Source of the DNA: Clusia tigrina
Taxonomy: Eukaryota; Arthropoda; Insecta; Diptera; Clusiidae
DNA length: 64,000 nucleotides
NCBI GenBank assembly: GCA_920105625.2
Contig: OV050030.1
Span: forward strand, 69,973,611-70,037,610
Direction of reading: 5' to 3'
The notes beneath the pieces were generated by a model that saw only the letters and a list, made by a program, of their open reading frames with translations, was not told the DNA's origin and did no database searches. This document shows positions 24,061 to 39,150 of this stretch, one piece after another. Each line of letters opens with the position of its first letter. Positions within the stretch are counted from its first letter, which is position 1. Position numbers and translations under genes: made by a program.

Positions 24061-26509
24061 AATGGCTGTAACCGTTTAATGGAGCGTCATAAAACCTTGA
24101 AATTTTGTGATAATAAAGTACTCGTGCCTCTTGTCAATTTGAGCTATTGGTCATAGCTATGCTACCCTTCAGTCCAAAATGAAACACCGATAAAGTTTCA
24201 AAGGGCACTAACTTCCAAAAGGTGCGTCCTACTCCTTTCAAAGTTTACAACATTCAAATGCTTGTAACTTGAGCGTCATAATACCTTGAAATATCGTGAC
24301 AATAAAGTACTCTTGTCAATTTGAGTTATCGGTCATAGCTATGCTACCACAGAGTCCAAAATGAAACACTGATAAAACTTCAAATTGCTCTAACTTCTAT
24401 ATGCTGCGACCTTTACCTATCAAAGTTTGCAAGATTCAGATGCTTGTAACTTTTTATTGGAACGTCATAAAACCTTAAAATTTTGTGACAATAAAGCACT
24501 CTTGTCAATTTCAGTTATCGGTCATAGCTCTGCTACCATTGAACCCAAAATGAAACACTGACTAACTACAAATGGCTCTAACTTATATACGGTGCGTCCT
24601 ACACCTATGAAAGTTTGCAACATTCAAACGCTTGTAACTTTTTATTGGAACGTCATAAACCTTGAAATTTTGTGACAATAAAGTACTCTTGTCAATTTGC
24701 ATTATCGATCACAGATATGTTACCCTTGAGTCCAAAATGAAACACTGATAAAGTTACAAATGGCCCCAACTTCTATACGGTGCGTTCTACACCTATGAAA
24801 GTTTGCAACATTAAAATACTTGTAAATTTTAATTGGAGCGCCATAAAACCTTGAACATTTGTGACAAAATGAAACACCGATAAAGTTACAAATGGCCCTA
24901 ACTTCTATACGGTGCGTCCCACACCTATCAAAGTTTGTAACATTAAAATAATTGGAACTTTTTAATGGAGCGTCATATAGCCTTTATATTTTGTGACAAT
25001 AAAGTACTCGTGCCTCTTGTCAATTTAAAGTATCGGTCATAGCTATGCTACTCTTAAGTCCAAAATGAAATACGGATAAAACTTCAAATGGGTCTAACTT
25101 CTATCCGGTACGTCCTACATCTATCAAAGTTTTGGAACATTCAAATGGCTGTAACCGTTTCATGGAGCGTCATAAAACCTTGAAATTTTGTGATAATAAA
25201 GTACTCGTGCCTCTTGTCAATTTGAGCTATTGGTCATAGCTATGCTACCCTTCAGTCCAAAATGAAACACCGATAAAGTTTCAAAGGGCACTAACTTCCA
25301 AACGGTGCGTCCTACTCCTATCAAAGTTTACAACATTCAAATGCTTGTAACTTGAGCGTCATAATACCTTGAAATATCGTGACAATAAAGTACTCTTGTC
25401 AATTTGAGTTATCGGTCATAGCTATGCTACCACAGAGTCCAAAATGAAACACTGATAAAACTTCAAATTGCTCTAACTTCTATATGCTGCGCCCTTCACC
25501 TATCAAAGTTTGCAACATTCAGATGCTTGTAACTTTTTACTGTAGCGCCATAAAACCTTGAACTTTTGTGACAAAATGAAACATTGATAAAACTACAAAT
25601 GGCCCTAACTTCTATACGGTGCGTCCTATACCTATCAAAGTTTGCAACATTAAAATAATTGTAACTTTTTAGTGGAGCGTCATATAGCCTTTATATTTTG
25701 TGACAATAGAGTTCTCGTACCTCTTATCAATTTAAGGTATCGGTCATAGCTATGCTAATCTTGAGTCCAAAATGAAACTCTGATACAACTTCAAATGGCT
25801 CTAACTTCTATACGGTGCGTCCTACACCTATGAAAGTTTGCAACATTCAAATGCTTGTAACTTTTTATTGGAACGTCATAAAACCTTGAAATATCGTGAC
25901 AATAAAGTACTCTTGTCAATTTGAGTTATCGGTCATAGCTATGCTACCACTGAGTCCGAAATGAAACACTGATAAAACTTCAAATGGCCCTAACTACTAT
26001 CCGGTGCGTCCTACACCTATCAAAGTTTGCAATATTGAAATGCTTGTAACTTTTTACTGGAGCGCCATAAAACCTTGAACTTTTGTGACAAAATGAAACA
26101 ATGATAAAACTAAAAATGGCCCTAACTTCTATTCGGTGCGTCCTACACCTATCAAAGTATGCAACATTAAAATAATTGGAACTTTTTAATGGAGCGTCAT
26201 ATAGATTTTTTATTTTGTGACAATATAGTACTCGTGCCTCTTATCAATTTAAGGTATCGGTCATAGCTATGCTACTCTTGGGTCAAAAATGAAACTCTGA
26301 TAAAACTTCAAATGGCTCTAACTTCTATCCGTTATGTCCTACATCTATCAATGTATTGGAACATTCAAAGGGTTGTAATTATTTATTGGAGCGTCATTAA
26401 ACCTTGAAATTTTGTGACAATAAAGTACTTGTGCCTCTTGTCAATTTGAGCTATCGGTCATAGCTATGCTACCCTTGAGTCCAAAGTTAAACACCGATAA
26501 AGCTTCAAA

Positions 26510-29500
26510 TGGCCCTAAATTCTAAACGGTGCCTCCTACACCTATAAAAATTTACAACATTCAAGTAATTGTAACTTTTTAATGGAGCGTCACAAAGACT
26601 TTATATTTTGTGACAATAAATTTCTCGTGTGTCTTGTCTGTTTAAGTTATCGGTCATAGCTATGCTACCCCTGAGTCCAAAATGAAACACCGATAAAGTC
26701 ACAAATGGCCCTAACTTCTATACGGTGCGTCCTACACTTATGAAAGTTTGCAACATTCAAATGCTTGTAACCTTTTATTGGAACGTTATAAAACCTTGAA
26801 ATTTTGTTACAATAAAGTACTTGTGAGTTTTGTCAATTTGAGCTATCGGTCATAATTATATTATTCTTGAGTCCAAAATGACACACCGATAAAGTTTCAA
26901 ATTGCACTAACTTCAATACCGTGCATCCTACTCCTATCAAAGTTTGCAACATTCAAATGCTTGTAACTTTTTATTGGAACGTCATAAAAGCTTGAAATAT
27001 CGTGACAATAAAGTACTCTTGTCAATTTGAGTTATCGTGACAATAGAGTTCTCGTACCTCTTATCAATTTAAGGTATCGGTCATAGCTATGCTAATCTTG
27101 AGTCCAAAATGAAACTCTGATACAACTTAAAATGGCTCTAACTTCTATACGCATGCAACATTCAAATGCTTGTAACTTTTTATTGGAACGTCATAAAACC
27201 TTGAAATATCGTGACAATAAAGTACTCTTGTCAATTTGAGTTATCGGTCATAGCTATGCTACCACTGAGTCCGAAATGAAACACTGATAAAACTTCAAAT
27301 GGCCCTAACTACTATCCGGTGCGTCCTACACCTATCAAAGTTTGTAATATTCAAATGCTTGTAACTTTTTACTGGAGCGCCATAAAACCTTGAACTTTTG
27401 TGACAAAATGAAACAATGATAAAACTAAAAATGGCCCTAACTTCTATTCGGTGCGTCCTACACCTATCAAAGTATGCAACATTAAAATAATTGGAACTTT
27501 TTAATGGAGCGTCATATAGATTTTATATTTTGTGACAATAAAGTACTCGTGCCTCTTATCAATTTAAGGTATCGGTCATAGCTATGCTACTCTTGGGTCA
27601 AAAATGAAACTCTGATAAAACTTCAAATGGCTCTAACTTCTATCCGGTACGTCCTACATCTATCAATGTATTGGAACATTCAAAGGGTTGTAATTATTTA
27701 TTGGAGCGTCATTAAACCTTGAAATTATGTGACAATAAAGTACTTGTGCCTCTTGTCAATTTGAGCTATCGGTCATAGCTATGCTACCCTTGAGTCCAAA
27801 GTTAAACACCGATAAAGCTTCAAATGGCCCTAACTTCTAAACGGTGCCTCCTACACCTATAAAAATTTACAACATTCAAGTAATTGTAACTTTTTAATGG
27901 AGCGTCACAAAGACTTTATATTTTGTGACAATAAATTTCTCGTGTGTCTTGTCTGTTTAAGTTATCGGTCATAGCTATGCTACCCCTGAGTCCAAAATGA
28001 AACACCGATAAAGTCACAAATGGCCCTAACTTCTATACGGTGCGTCCTAAACTTATGAAAGTTTGCAACATTCAAATGCTTGTAACCTTTTATTGGAACG
28101 TTATAAAACCTTGAAATTTTGTGACAATAAAGTACTTGTGAGTTTTGTCAATTTGAGCTATCGGTCATAATTATATTATTCTTGAGTCCAAAATGAAACA
28201 CCGATAAAGTTTCAAATTGCACTAACTTTAATACCGTGCATCCTACTCCTATCAAAGTTTGCAACATTCAAATGCTTGTAACTTTTTATTGGAACGTCAT
28301 AAAAGCTTGAAATATCGTGACAATAAAGTACTCTTGTCAATTTGAGTTATCGGTCATAGCTATGCTACCACTGAGTCCGAAATGAAACACTGATAAAACT
28401 CCAAATGGCCCTAACTACTATCCGGTGCGTCCTACACCTATCAAAGTTTGCAATATTCAAATGCTTGTAACTTTTTACTGGAGCGCCATAAAACCTTGAA
28501 CTTTTGTGACAAAATGAAACAATGATAAAACTAAAAATGGCCCTAACTTCTATTCGGTGCGTCCTACACCTATCAAAGTATGCAACATTAAAATAATTGG
28601 AACTTTTTAATGGAGCGTCATATAGATTTTATATTTTGTGACAATAAAGTACTCGTGCCTCTTATCAATTTAAGGTATCGGTCATAGCTATGCTACTCTT
28701 GGGTCAAAAATGAAACTCTGATAAAACTTCAAATGGCTCTAACTTCTATCCGGTACGTCCTACATCTATCAATGTATTGGAACATTCAAAGGGTTGTAAT
28801 TATTTATTGGAGCGTCATTAAACCTTGAAATTTTGTGACAATAAAGTACTTGTGCCTCTTGTCAATTTGAGCTATCGGTCATAGCTATGCTACCCTTGAG
28901 TCCAAAGTTAAACACCGATAAAGCTTCAAATGGCCCTAAATTCTAAACGGTGCCTCCTACACCTATAAAAATTTACAACATTCAAGTAATTGTAACTTTT
29001 TAATGGAGCGTCACAAAGACTTTATATTTTGTGACAATAAATTTCTCGTGTGTCTTGTCTGTTTAAGTTATCGGTCATAGCTATGCTACCCCTGAGTCCA
29101 AAATGAAACACCGATAAAGTCACAAATGGCCCTAACTTCTATACGGTGCGTCCTACACTTATGAAAGTTTGCAACATTCAAATGCTTGTAACCTTTTATT
29201 GGAACGTTATAAAACCTTGAAATTTTGTTACAATAAAGTACTTGTGAGTTTTGTCAATTTGAGCTATCGGTCATAATTATATTATTCTTGAGTCCAAAAT
29301 GACACACCGATAAAGTTTCAAATTGCACTAACTTCAATACCGTGCATCCTACTCCTATCAAAGTTTGCAACATTCAAATGCTTGTAACTTTTTATTGGAA
29401 CGTCATAAAAGCTTGAAATATCGTGACAATAAAGTACTCTTGTCAATTTGAGTTATCGTGACAATAGAGTTCTCGTACCTCTTATCAATTTAAGGTATCG

Positions 29501-31070
29501 GTCATAGCTATGCTAATCTTGAGTCCAAAATGAAACTCTGATACAACTTAAAATGGCTCTAACTTCTATACGCATGCAACATTCAAATGCTTGTAACTTT
29601 TTATTGGAACGTCATAAAACCTTGAAATATCGTGACAATAAAGTACTCTTGTCTATTTGAGTTATCGGTCATAGCTATGCTACCACTGAGTCCGAAATGA
29701 AACACTGATAAAACTTCAAATGGCCCTAACTACTATCCGGTGCGTCCTACACCTATCAAAGTTTGTAATATTCAAATGCTTGTAACTTTTTACTGGAGCG
29801 CCATAAAACCTTGAACTTTTGTGACAAAATGAAACAATGATAAAACTAAAAATGGCCCTAACTTCTATTCGGTGCGTCCTACACCTATCAAAGTATGCAA
29901 CATTAAAATAATTGGAACTTTTTAATGGAGCGTCATATAGATTTTATATTTTGTGACAATAAAGTACTCGTGCCTCTTATCAATTTAAGGTATCGGTCAT
30001 AGCTATGCTACTCTTGGGTCAAAAATGAAACTCTGATAAAACTTCAAATGGCTCTAACTTCTATCCGGTACGTCCTACATCTATCAATGTATTGGAACAT
30101 TCAAAGGGTTGTAATTATTTATTGGAGCGTCATTAAACCTTGAAATTTTGTGACAATAAAGTACTTGTGCCTCTTGTCAATTTGAGCTATCGGTCATAGC
30201 TATGCTACCCTTGAGTCCAAAGTTAAACACCGATAAAGCTTCAAATGGCCCTAACTTCTAAACGGTGCCTCCTACACCTATAAAAATTTACAACATTCAA
30301 GTAATTGTAACTTTTTAATGGAGCGTCACAAAGACTTTATATTTTGTGACAATAAATTTCTCGTGTGTCTTGTCTGTTTAAGTTATCGGTCATAGCTATG
30401 CTACCCCTGAGTCCAAAATGAAACACCGATAAAGTCACAAATGGCCCTAACTTCTATACGGTGCGTCCTAAACTTATGAAAGTTTGCAACATTCAAATGC
30501 TTGTAACCTTTTATTGGAACGTTATAAAACCTTGAAATTTTGTGACAATAAAGTACTTGTGAGTTTTGTCAATTTGAGCTATCGGTCATAATTATATTAT
30601 TCTTGAGTCCAAAATGAAACACCGATAAAGTTTCAAATTGCACTAACTTTAATACCGTGCATCCTACTCCTATCAAAGTTTGCAACATTCAAATGCTTGT
30701 AACTTTTTATTGGAACGTCATAAAAGCTTGAAATATCGTGACAATAAAGTACTCTTGTCAATTTGAGTTATCGGTCATAGCTATGCTACCACTGAGTCCG
30801 AAATGAAACACTGATAAAACTCCAAATGGCCCTAACTACTATCCGGTGCGTCCTACACCTATCAAAGTTTGCAATATTCAAATGCTTGTAACTTTTTACT
30901 GGAGCGCCATAAAACCTTGAACTTTTGTGACAAAATGAAACAATGATAAAACTAAAAATGGCCCTAACTTCTATTCGGTGCGTCCTACACCTATCAAAGT
31001 ATGCAACATTAAAATAATTGGAACTTTTTAATGGAGCGTCATATAGATTTTATATTTTGTGACAATAAAG
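26510..31070 (+). repeat. 2421-bp tandem duplication within satellite
   Basis: Two consecutive 2421-bp units. The abnormal junction gttatcgtgacaatagag is at 27031 and 29452. Other private variants recur at the same offset: ccctaaattctaaac (26513/28934), gacacaccgataaag (~26880/29301), acaacttaaaatgg, acgcatgcaac, gtttgtaatatt, cgtcctaaactt (28043/30464) and aactttaataccg. Only a few differences separate the units, so the duplication is young. Each unit contains roughly twelve monomers. Outer limits are approximate because flanking DNA is also homologous satellite. Confidence 0.85.
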
Positions 31071-31859
31071 TACTCGTGCCTCTTATCAATTTAAGGTATC
31101 GGTCATAGCTATGCTACTCTTGGGTCAAAAATGAAACTCTGATAAAACTTCAAATGGCTCTAACTTCTATCCGGTACGTCCTACATCTATCAATGTATTG
31201 GAACATTCAAAGGGTTGTAATTATTTATTGGAGCGTCATTAAACCTTGAAATTTTGTGACAATAAAGTACTTGTGCCTCTTGTCAATTTGAGCTATCGGT
31301 CATAGCTATGCTACCCTTGAGTCCAAAGTTAAACACCGATAAAGCTTCAAATAGCCCTAACTTCTAAACGGTGCCTCCTACACCTATAAAAATTTGCAAC
31401 ATTCAAGTAATTGTAACTTTTTAATGGAGCATCACAAAGACTTTATATTTTGTGACAATAAATTTCTCGTGTGTCTTGTCTGTTTAAGTTATCGGTCATA
31501 GCTATGCTACCCCTGAGTCCAAAATGAAACACCGATAAAGTCACAAATGGCCCTAACTTCTATACGGTGCGTCCTACACTTATGAAAGTTTGCAACATTC
31601 AAATGCTTGTAACCTTTTATTGGAACGTTATAAAACCTTCAAATTTTGTGACAATAAAGTACTTGTGAGTTTTGTCAATTTGAGCTATCGGTCATAATTA
31701 TATTATTCTTGAGTCCAAAATGAAACACCGATAAAGTTTCAAATTGCACTAACTTCAATACCGTGCATCCTACTCCTATCAAAGTTTGCAACATTCAAAT
31801 GTTTGTAACTTTTTACCGGACCGTCATAATACCTTGAAATATCGTGACAATAAAGTACT

Positions 31860-34800
31860 CTTGTCAAATTGAGTTATCGGTCATAGCTATGCTACCACAG
31901 AGTCCAAAATGAAACACTGATAAAACTTCAAATTGCTCTAACTTCTATATGCTGCGCCCTTCACCTATCAAAGTTTGCAACATTCAGATGCTTGTAACTT
32001 TTTATTGGAACGTCATAAAACCTTAAAATTTTGTGACAATAAAGCACTCTTGTCAATTTCAGTTATCGGTCATAGCTCTGCTACCATTGAACCCAAAATG
32101 AAACAATGACTAACTACAAATGGCTCTAACTTATATACGGTGCGTCCTACACCTATGAAAGTTTGCAACATTCAAACGCTTGTAACTTTTTATTGGAACG
32201 TCATAAACCTTGAAATTTTGTGACAATAAAGTACTCTTGTCAATTTGCATTATCGATCACAGATATTCTACCCTTGAGTCCAAAATGAAACACTGATAAA
32301 GTTACAAATGGCCCCAACTTCTATACGGTGCGTTCTACACCTATGAAAGTTTGCAACATTAAAATACTTGTAAATTTTAATTGGAGCGCCATAAAACCTT
32401 GAACATTTGTGACAAAATGAAACACCGATAAAGTTACAAATGGCCCTAACTTCTATACGGTGCGTCCTACACCTATCAAAGTTTGTAACATTAAAATAAT
32501 TGGAACTTTTTAATGGAACGTCATATGGCCTTTATATTTTGTGACAATAAAGTACTCGTGCCTCTTGTCAATTTAAAGTATCGGTCATAGCTATGCTACT
32601 CTTAAATCCAAAATGAAATACGGATAAAACTTCAAATGGGTCTAACTTCTATCCGGTACGTCCTACATCTATCAAAGTTTTGGAACATTCAAATGGCTGT
32701 AACCGTTTAATGGAGCGTCATAAAACCTTGAAATTTTGTGATAATAAAGTACTCGTGCCTCTTGTCAATTTGAGCTATTGCTCATAGCTATGCTACCCTT
32801 CAATCCAAAATGAAACACCGATAAAGTTTCAAAGGGCACTAACTTCCAAACGGTGCGTCCTACTCCTTTCAAAGTTTACAACATTCAAATGCTTGTAACT
32901 TGAGCGTCATAATACCTTGAAATATCGTGACAATAAAGTACTCTTGTCAATTTGAGTTATCGGTCATAGCTATGCTACCACAGAGTCCAAAATGAAACAC
33001 TGATAAAACTTCAAATTGCTCTAACTTCTATATGCTGCGCCCTTCACCTATCAAAGTTTGCAACATTCAGATGCTTGTAACTTTTTACTGTAGCGCCATA
33101 AAACCTTGAACTTTTGTGACAAAATGAAACATTGATAAAACTACAAATGGCCCTAACTTCTATACGGTGCGTCCTATACCTATCAAAGTTTGCAACATTA
33201 AAATAATTGTAACTTTTTAATGGAGCGTCATATAGCCTTTATATTTTGTGACAATAGAGTTCTCGTACCTCTTATCAATTTAAGGTATCGGTCATAGCTA
33301 TGCTAATCTTGAGTCCAAAATGAAACTCCGATACAAATTCAAATGGCTCTAACTTCTATACGGTGCGTCCTACACCTATGAAAGTTTGCAACATTCAAAT
33401 GCTTGTAACTTTTTATTGGAACGTCATAAAAGCTTGAAATATCGTGACAATAAAGTACTCTTGTCAATTTCAGTTATCGGTCATAGCTATGCTACCACTG
33501 AGTCCGAAATGAAACACTGATAAAACTCCAAATGGCCCTAACTACTATCCGGTGCGTCCTACACCTATCAAAGTTTGCAATATTCAAATGCTTGTAACTT
33601 TTTACTTTTGTGACAAAATGAAACAATGATAAAACTAAAAATGGCCCTAACTTCTATTCGGTGCGCCCTACACCTATCAAAGTATGCAACATTAAAATAA
33701 TTGGAACTTTTTAATGGAGCGTCATATAGATTTTATATTTTGTGACAATAAAGTACTCGTGCCTCTTATCAATTTAAGGTATCGGTCATAGCTATGCTAC
33801 TCTTGGGTCAAAAATGAAACTCTGATAAAACTTCAAATGGCTCTAACTTCTATCCGGTACGTCCTACATCTATCAATGTATTGGAATATTCAAAGGGTTG
33901 TAATTATTTATTGGAGCGTCATTAAACCTTGAAATTTTGTGACAATAAAGTACTTGTGCCTCTTGTCAATTTGAGCTATCGGTCATAGCTATGCTACCCT
34001 TGAGTCCAAAGTTAAACACCGATAAAGCTTCAAATGGCCCTAACTTCTAAACGGTGCCTCCTACACCTATAAAAATTTACAACATTCAAGTAATTGTAAC
34101 TTTTTAATGGAGCGTCACAAAGACTTTATATTTTGTGACAATAAATTTCTCGTGTGTCTTGTCTGTTTAAGTTATCGGTCATAGCTATGCTACCCCTGAG
34201 TCCAAAATGAAACACCGATAAAGTCACAAATGGCCCTAACTTCTATACGGTGCGTCCTACACTTATGAAAGTTTGCAACATTCAAATGCTTGTAACCTTT
34301 TATTGGAACGTTATAAAACCTTGAAATTTTGTGACAATAAAGTACTTGTGAGTTTTGTCAATTTGAGCTATCGGTCATAATTATATTATTCTTGAGTCCA
34401 AAATGAAACACCGATAAAGTTTCAAATTGCACTAACTTCAATACGGTGCATCCTACTCCTATCAAAGTTTGCAACATTCAAATGTTTGTAACTTTTTACC
34501 GGAGCGTCATAATACCTTGAAATATCGTGACAATAAAGTACTCTTGTCCAATTGAGTTATCGGTCATAGCTATGCTACCACAGAGTCCAAAATGAAACAC
34601 TGATAAAACTTCAAATTGCTCTAACTTCTATATGCTGCGCCCTTCACCTATCAAAGTTTGCAACATTCAGATGCTTGTAACTTTTTATTGGAACGTCATA
34701 AAACCTTAAAATTTTGTGACAATAAAGCACTCTTGTCAATTTCAGTTATCGGTCATAGCTCTGCTACCATTGAACCCAAAATGAAACACTGACTAACTAA

Positions 34801-37270
34801 AAATGGCTCTAACTTATATACGGTGCGTCCTACACCTATGAAAGTTTGCAACATTCAAACGCTTGTAACTTTTTATTGGAACGTCATAAACCTTGAAATT
34901 TTGTGACAATAAAGTACTCTTGTCAATTTGCATTATCGATCACAGATATGCTACCCTTGAGTCCAAAATGAAACACTGATAAAGTTACAAATGGCCCCAA
35001 CTTCTATACGGTGCGTTCTACACCTATGAAAGTTTGCAACATTAAAATACTTGTAAATTTTAATTGGAGCGCCATAAAACCTTGAACATTTGTGACAAAA
35101 TGAAACACCGATAAAGTTACAAATGGCCCTAACTTCTATACGGTGCGTCCTACACCTATCAAAGTTTGTAACATTAAAATAATTGGAACTTTTTAATGGA
35201 GCGTCATATAGCCTTTATATTTTGTGACAATAAAGTACTCGTGCCTCTTGTCAATTTAAAGTATCGGTCATAGCTATGCTACTCTTAAGTCCAAAATGAA
35301 ATACGGATAAAACTTCAAATGGGTCTAACTTCTATCCGGTACGTCCTACATCTATCAAAGTTTTGGAACATTCAAATGGCTGTAACCGTTTAATGGAGCG
35401 TCATAAAACCTTGAAATTTTGTGATAATAAAGTACTCGTGCCTCTTGTCAATATGAGCTATTGGTCATAGCTATGCTACCCTTCAGTCCAAAATGAAACA
35501 CCGATAAAGTTTCAAAGGGCACTAACTTCCAAACGGTGCGTCCTACTCCTATCAAAGTTTACAACATTCAAATGCTTGTAACTTGAGCGTCATAATACCT
35601 TGAAATATCGTGACAATAAAGTACTGTTGTCAATTTGAGTTATCGGTCATAGCTATGCTACCACAGAGTCCAAAATGAAACACTGATAAAACTTCAAATT
35701 GCTCTAACTTCTATATGCTGCGCCCTTCACCTATCAAAGTTTGCAACATTCAGATGCTTGTAACTTTTTACTGGAGCGCCATAAAACCTTGAACTTTTGT
35801 GACAAAATGAAACATTGATAAAACTACAAATGGCCCTAACTTCTATACGGTGCGTCCTATACCTATCAAAGTTTGCAACATTAAAATAATTGTAACTTTT
35901 TAATGGAGCGTCATATAGCCTTTATATTTTGTGATAATAGAGTTCTCGTACCTCTTATCAATTTAAGGTATCTGTCATAGCTATGCTAATCTTGAGTCCA
36001 AAATGAAACTCTGATACAACTTCAAATGGCTCTAACTTCTATACGGTGCGTCCTACACCTATGAAAGTTTGCAACATTCAAATGCTTGTAACTTTTTATT
36101 GGAACGTCATAAAACCTTGAAATATCGTGACAATAAAGTACTCTTGTCAATTTGAGTTATCGGTCATAGCTATGCTACCACTGAGTCCGAAATGAAACAC
36201 TGATAAAACTTCAAATGGCCCTAACTACTATCCGGTGCGTCCTACACCTATCAAAGTTTGTAATATTCAAATGCTTGTAACTTTTTACTGGAGCGCCATA
36301 AAACCTTGAACTTTTGTGACAAAATGAAACAATGATAAAACTAAAAATGGCCCTAACTTCTATTCGGTGCGTCCTACACCTATCAAAGTATGCAACATTA
36401 AAATAATTGGAACTTTTTAATGGAGCGTCATATAGATTTTATATTTTGTGACAATAAAGTACTCGTGCCTCTTATCAATTTAAGGTATCGGTCATAGCTA
36501 TGCTACTCTTGGGTCAAAAATGAAACTCTGATACAACTTCAAATGGCTCTAACTTCTATCCGGTACGTCCTACATCTATCAATGTATTGGAACATTCAAA
36601 GGGTTGTAATTATTTATTGGAGCTTCATTAAACCTTGAAATTTTGTGACAATGAAGTACTTGTGCCTCTTGTCAATTTGAGCTATCGGTCATAGCTATGC
36701 TACCCTTGAGTCCAAAGTTAAACACCGATAAAGCTTCAAATGGCCCTAACTTCTAAACGGTGCCTCCTACACCTATAAAAATTTACAACATTCAAGTAAT
36801 TGTAACTTTTTAATGGAGCGTCACAAAGACTTTATATTTTGTGACAATAAATTTCTCGTGTGTCTTGTCTGTTTAAGTTATCGGTCATAGCTATGCTACC
36901 CCTGAGTCCAAAATGAAACACCGATAAAGTCACAAATGGCCCTAACTTCTATACGGTGCGTCCTACACTTATGAAAGTTTGCAACATTCAAATGCTTGTA
37001 ACCTTTTATTGGAACGTTATAAAACCTTCAAATTTTGTGACAATAAAGTACTTGTGAGTTTTGTCAATTTGAGCTATCGGTCATAATTATATTATTCTTG
37101 AGTCCAAAATGAAACACCGATAAAGCTTCAAATTGCACTAACTTCAATACGGTGCATCCTACTCCTATCAAAGTTTGCAACATTCAAATGTTTGTAACTT
37201 TTTACCGGAGCGTCATAATACCTTGAAATATCGTGACAATAAAGTACTCTTGTCAAATTGAGTTATCGGT
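31860..37270 (+). repeat. 2706-bp higher-order repeat, two units
   Basis: The marker ctctgctaccattgaaccc falls at 32068, 34751 and 37457: spacings 2683 and 2706. The 23-bp difference is explained by a deletion in the first unit at about 33606, where ctttttact is joined to tttgtgac, skipping ggagcgcc...ttgaac. Corrected for this, the period is 2706 bp. The unit is longer than, and partly composed of, the 1083-bp type. Limits are approximate. Confidence 0.78.
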
Positions 37271-37739
37271 CATAGCTATGCTACCACAGAGTCCAAAATG
37301 AAACACTGATAAAACTTCAAATTGCTCTAACTTCTATATGCTGCGCCCTTCACCTATCAAAGTTTGCAACATTCAGATGCTTGTAACTTTTTATTGGAAC
37401 GTCATAAAACCTTAAAATTTTGTGACAATAAAGCACTCTTGTCAATTTCAGTTATCGGTCATAGCTCTGCTACCATTGAACCCAAAATGAAACACTGACT
37501 AACTACAAATGGCTCTAACTTATATACGGTGCGTCCTACACCTATGAAAGTTTGCAACATTCAAACGCTTGTAACTTTTTATTGGAACGTCATAAACCTT
37601 GAAATTTTGTGACAATAAAGTACTCTTGTCAATTTGCATTATCGATCACAGATATGCTACCCTTGAGTCCAAAATGAAATACTGATAAAGTTACAAATGG
37701 CCCCAACTTCTATACGGTGCGTTCTACACCTATGAAAGT

Positions 37740-39150
37740 TTGCAACATTAAAATAATTGGAACTTTTTAATGGAGCGTCATATAGCCTTTATATTTTGTG
37801 ACAATAAAGTACTCGTGCCTCTTGTCAATTTAAAGTATCGGTCATAGCTATGCTACCCTAAGTCCAAAATGAAATACGGATAAAACTTCAAATGGGTCTA
37901 ACTTCTATCCGGTACGTCCTACATCTATCAAAGTTTTGGAACATTCAAATGGCTGTAACCGTTTAATGGAGCGTCATAAAACCTTGAAATTTTGTGATAA
38001 TAAAGTACTCGTGCCTCTTGTCAATTTGAGCTATTGGGCATAGCTATGCTACCCTTCAGTCCAAAATGAAACACCGATAAAGTTTCAAAGGGCACTAACT
38101 TCCAAACGGTGCGTCCTACTCCTATCAAAGTTTACAACATTCAAATGCTTGTAACTTGAGCGTCATAATACCTTGAAATATCGTGACAATAAAGTACTCT
38201 TGTCAATTTGAGTTATCGGTCATAGCTATGCTACCACAGAGTCCAAAATGAAACACTGATAAAACTTCAAATTGCTCTAACTTCTATATGCTGCGCCCTT
38301 CACCTATCAAAGTTTGCAACATTCAGATGCTTGTAACTTTTTATTGGAACGTCATAAAACCTTGAACTTTTGTGACAAAATGAAACATTGATAAAACTAC
38401 AAATGGCCCTAACTTCTATACGGTGCGTCCTATACCTATCAAAGTTTGTAACATTAAAATAATTGGAACTTTTTAATGGAGCGTCATATAGCCTTTATAT
38501 TTTGTGACAATAAAGTACTCGTGCCTCTTGTCAATTTAAAGTATCGGTCATAGCTATGCTACCCTAAGTCCAAAATGAAATACGGATAAAACTTCAAATG
38601 GGTCTAACTTCTATCCGGTACGTCCTACATCTATCAAAGTTTTGGAACATTCAAATGGCTGTAACCGTTTAATGGAGCGTCATAAAACCTTGAAATTTTG
38701 TGATAATAAAGTACTCGTGCCTCTTGTCAATTTGAGCTATTGGGCATAGCTATGCTACCCTTCAGTCCAAAATGAAACACCGATAAAGTTTCAAAGGGCA
38801 CTAACTTCCAAACGGTGCGTCCTACTCCTATCAAAGTTTACAACATTCAAATGCTTGTAGCTTGAGCGTCATAATACCTTGAAATATCGTGACAATAAAG
38901 TACTCTTGTCAATTTGAGTTATCGGTCATAGCTATGCTACCACAGAGTCCAAAATGAAACACTGATAAAACTTCAAATTGCTCTAACTTCTATATGCTGC
39001 GCCCTTCACCTATCAAAGTTTGCAACATTCAGATGCTTGTAACTTTTTACTGTAGCGCCATAAAACCTTGAACTTTTGTGACAAAATGAAACATTGATAA
39101 AACTACAAATGGCCCTAACTTCTATACGGTGCGTCCTATACCTATCAAAG
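37740..39150 (+). repeat. 706-bp tandem duplication within satellite
   Basis: The private variants tgctaccctaagtcc (37851 and 38557) and ctattgggcatagc (38037 and 38743) repeat at an exact 706-bp offset and occur nowhere else in the window. This marks a very recent local duplication of a 3.5-monomer segment, i.e. not an integer number of monomers, which implies a break in different phases of the repeat. Confidence 0.82.
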
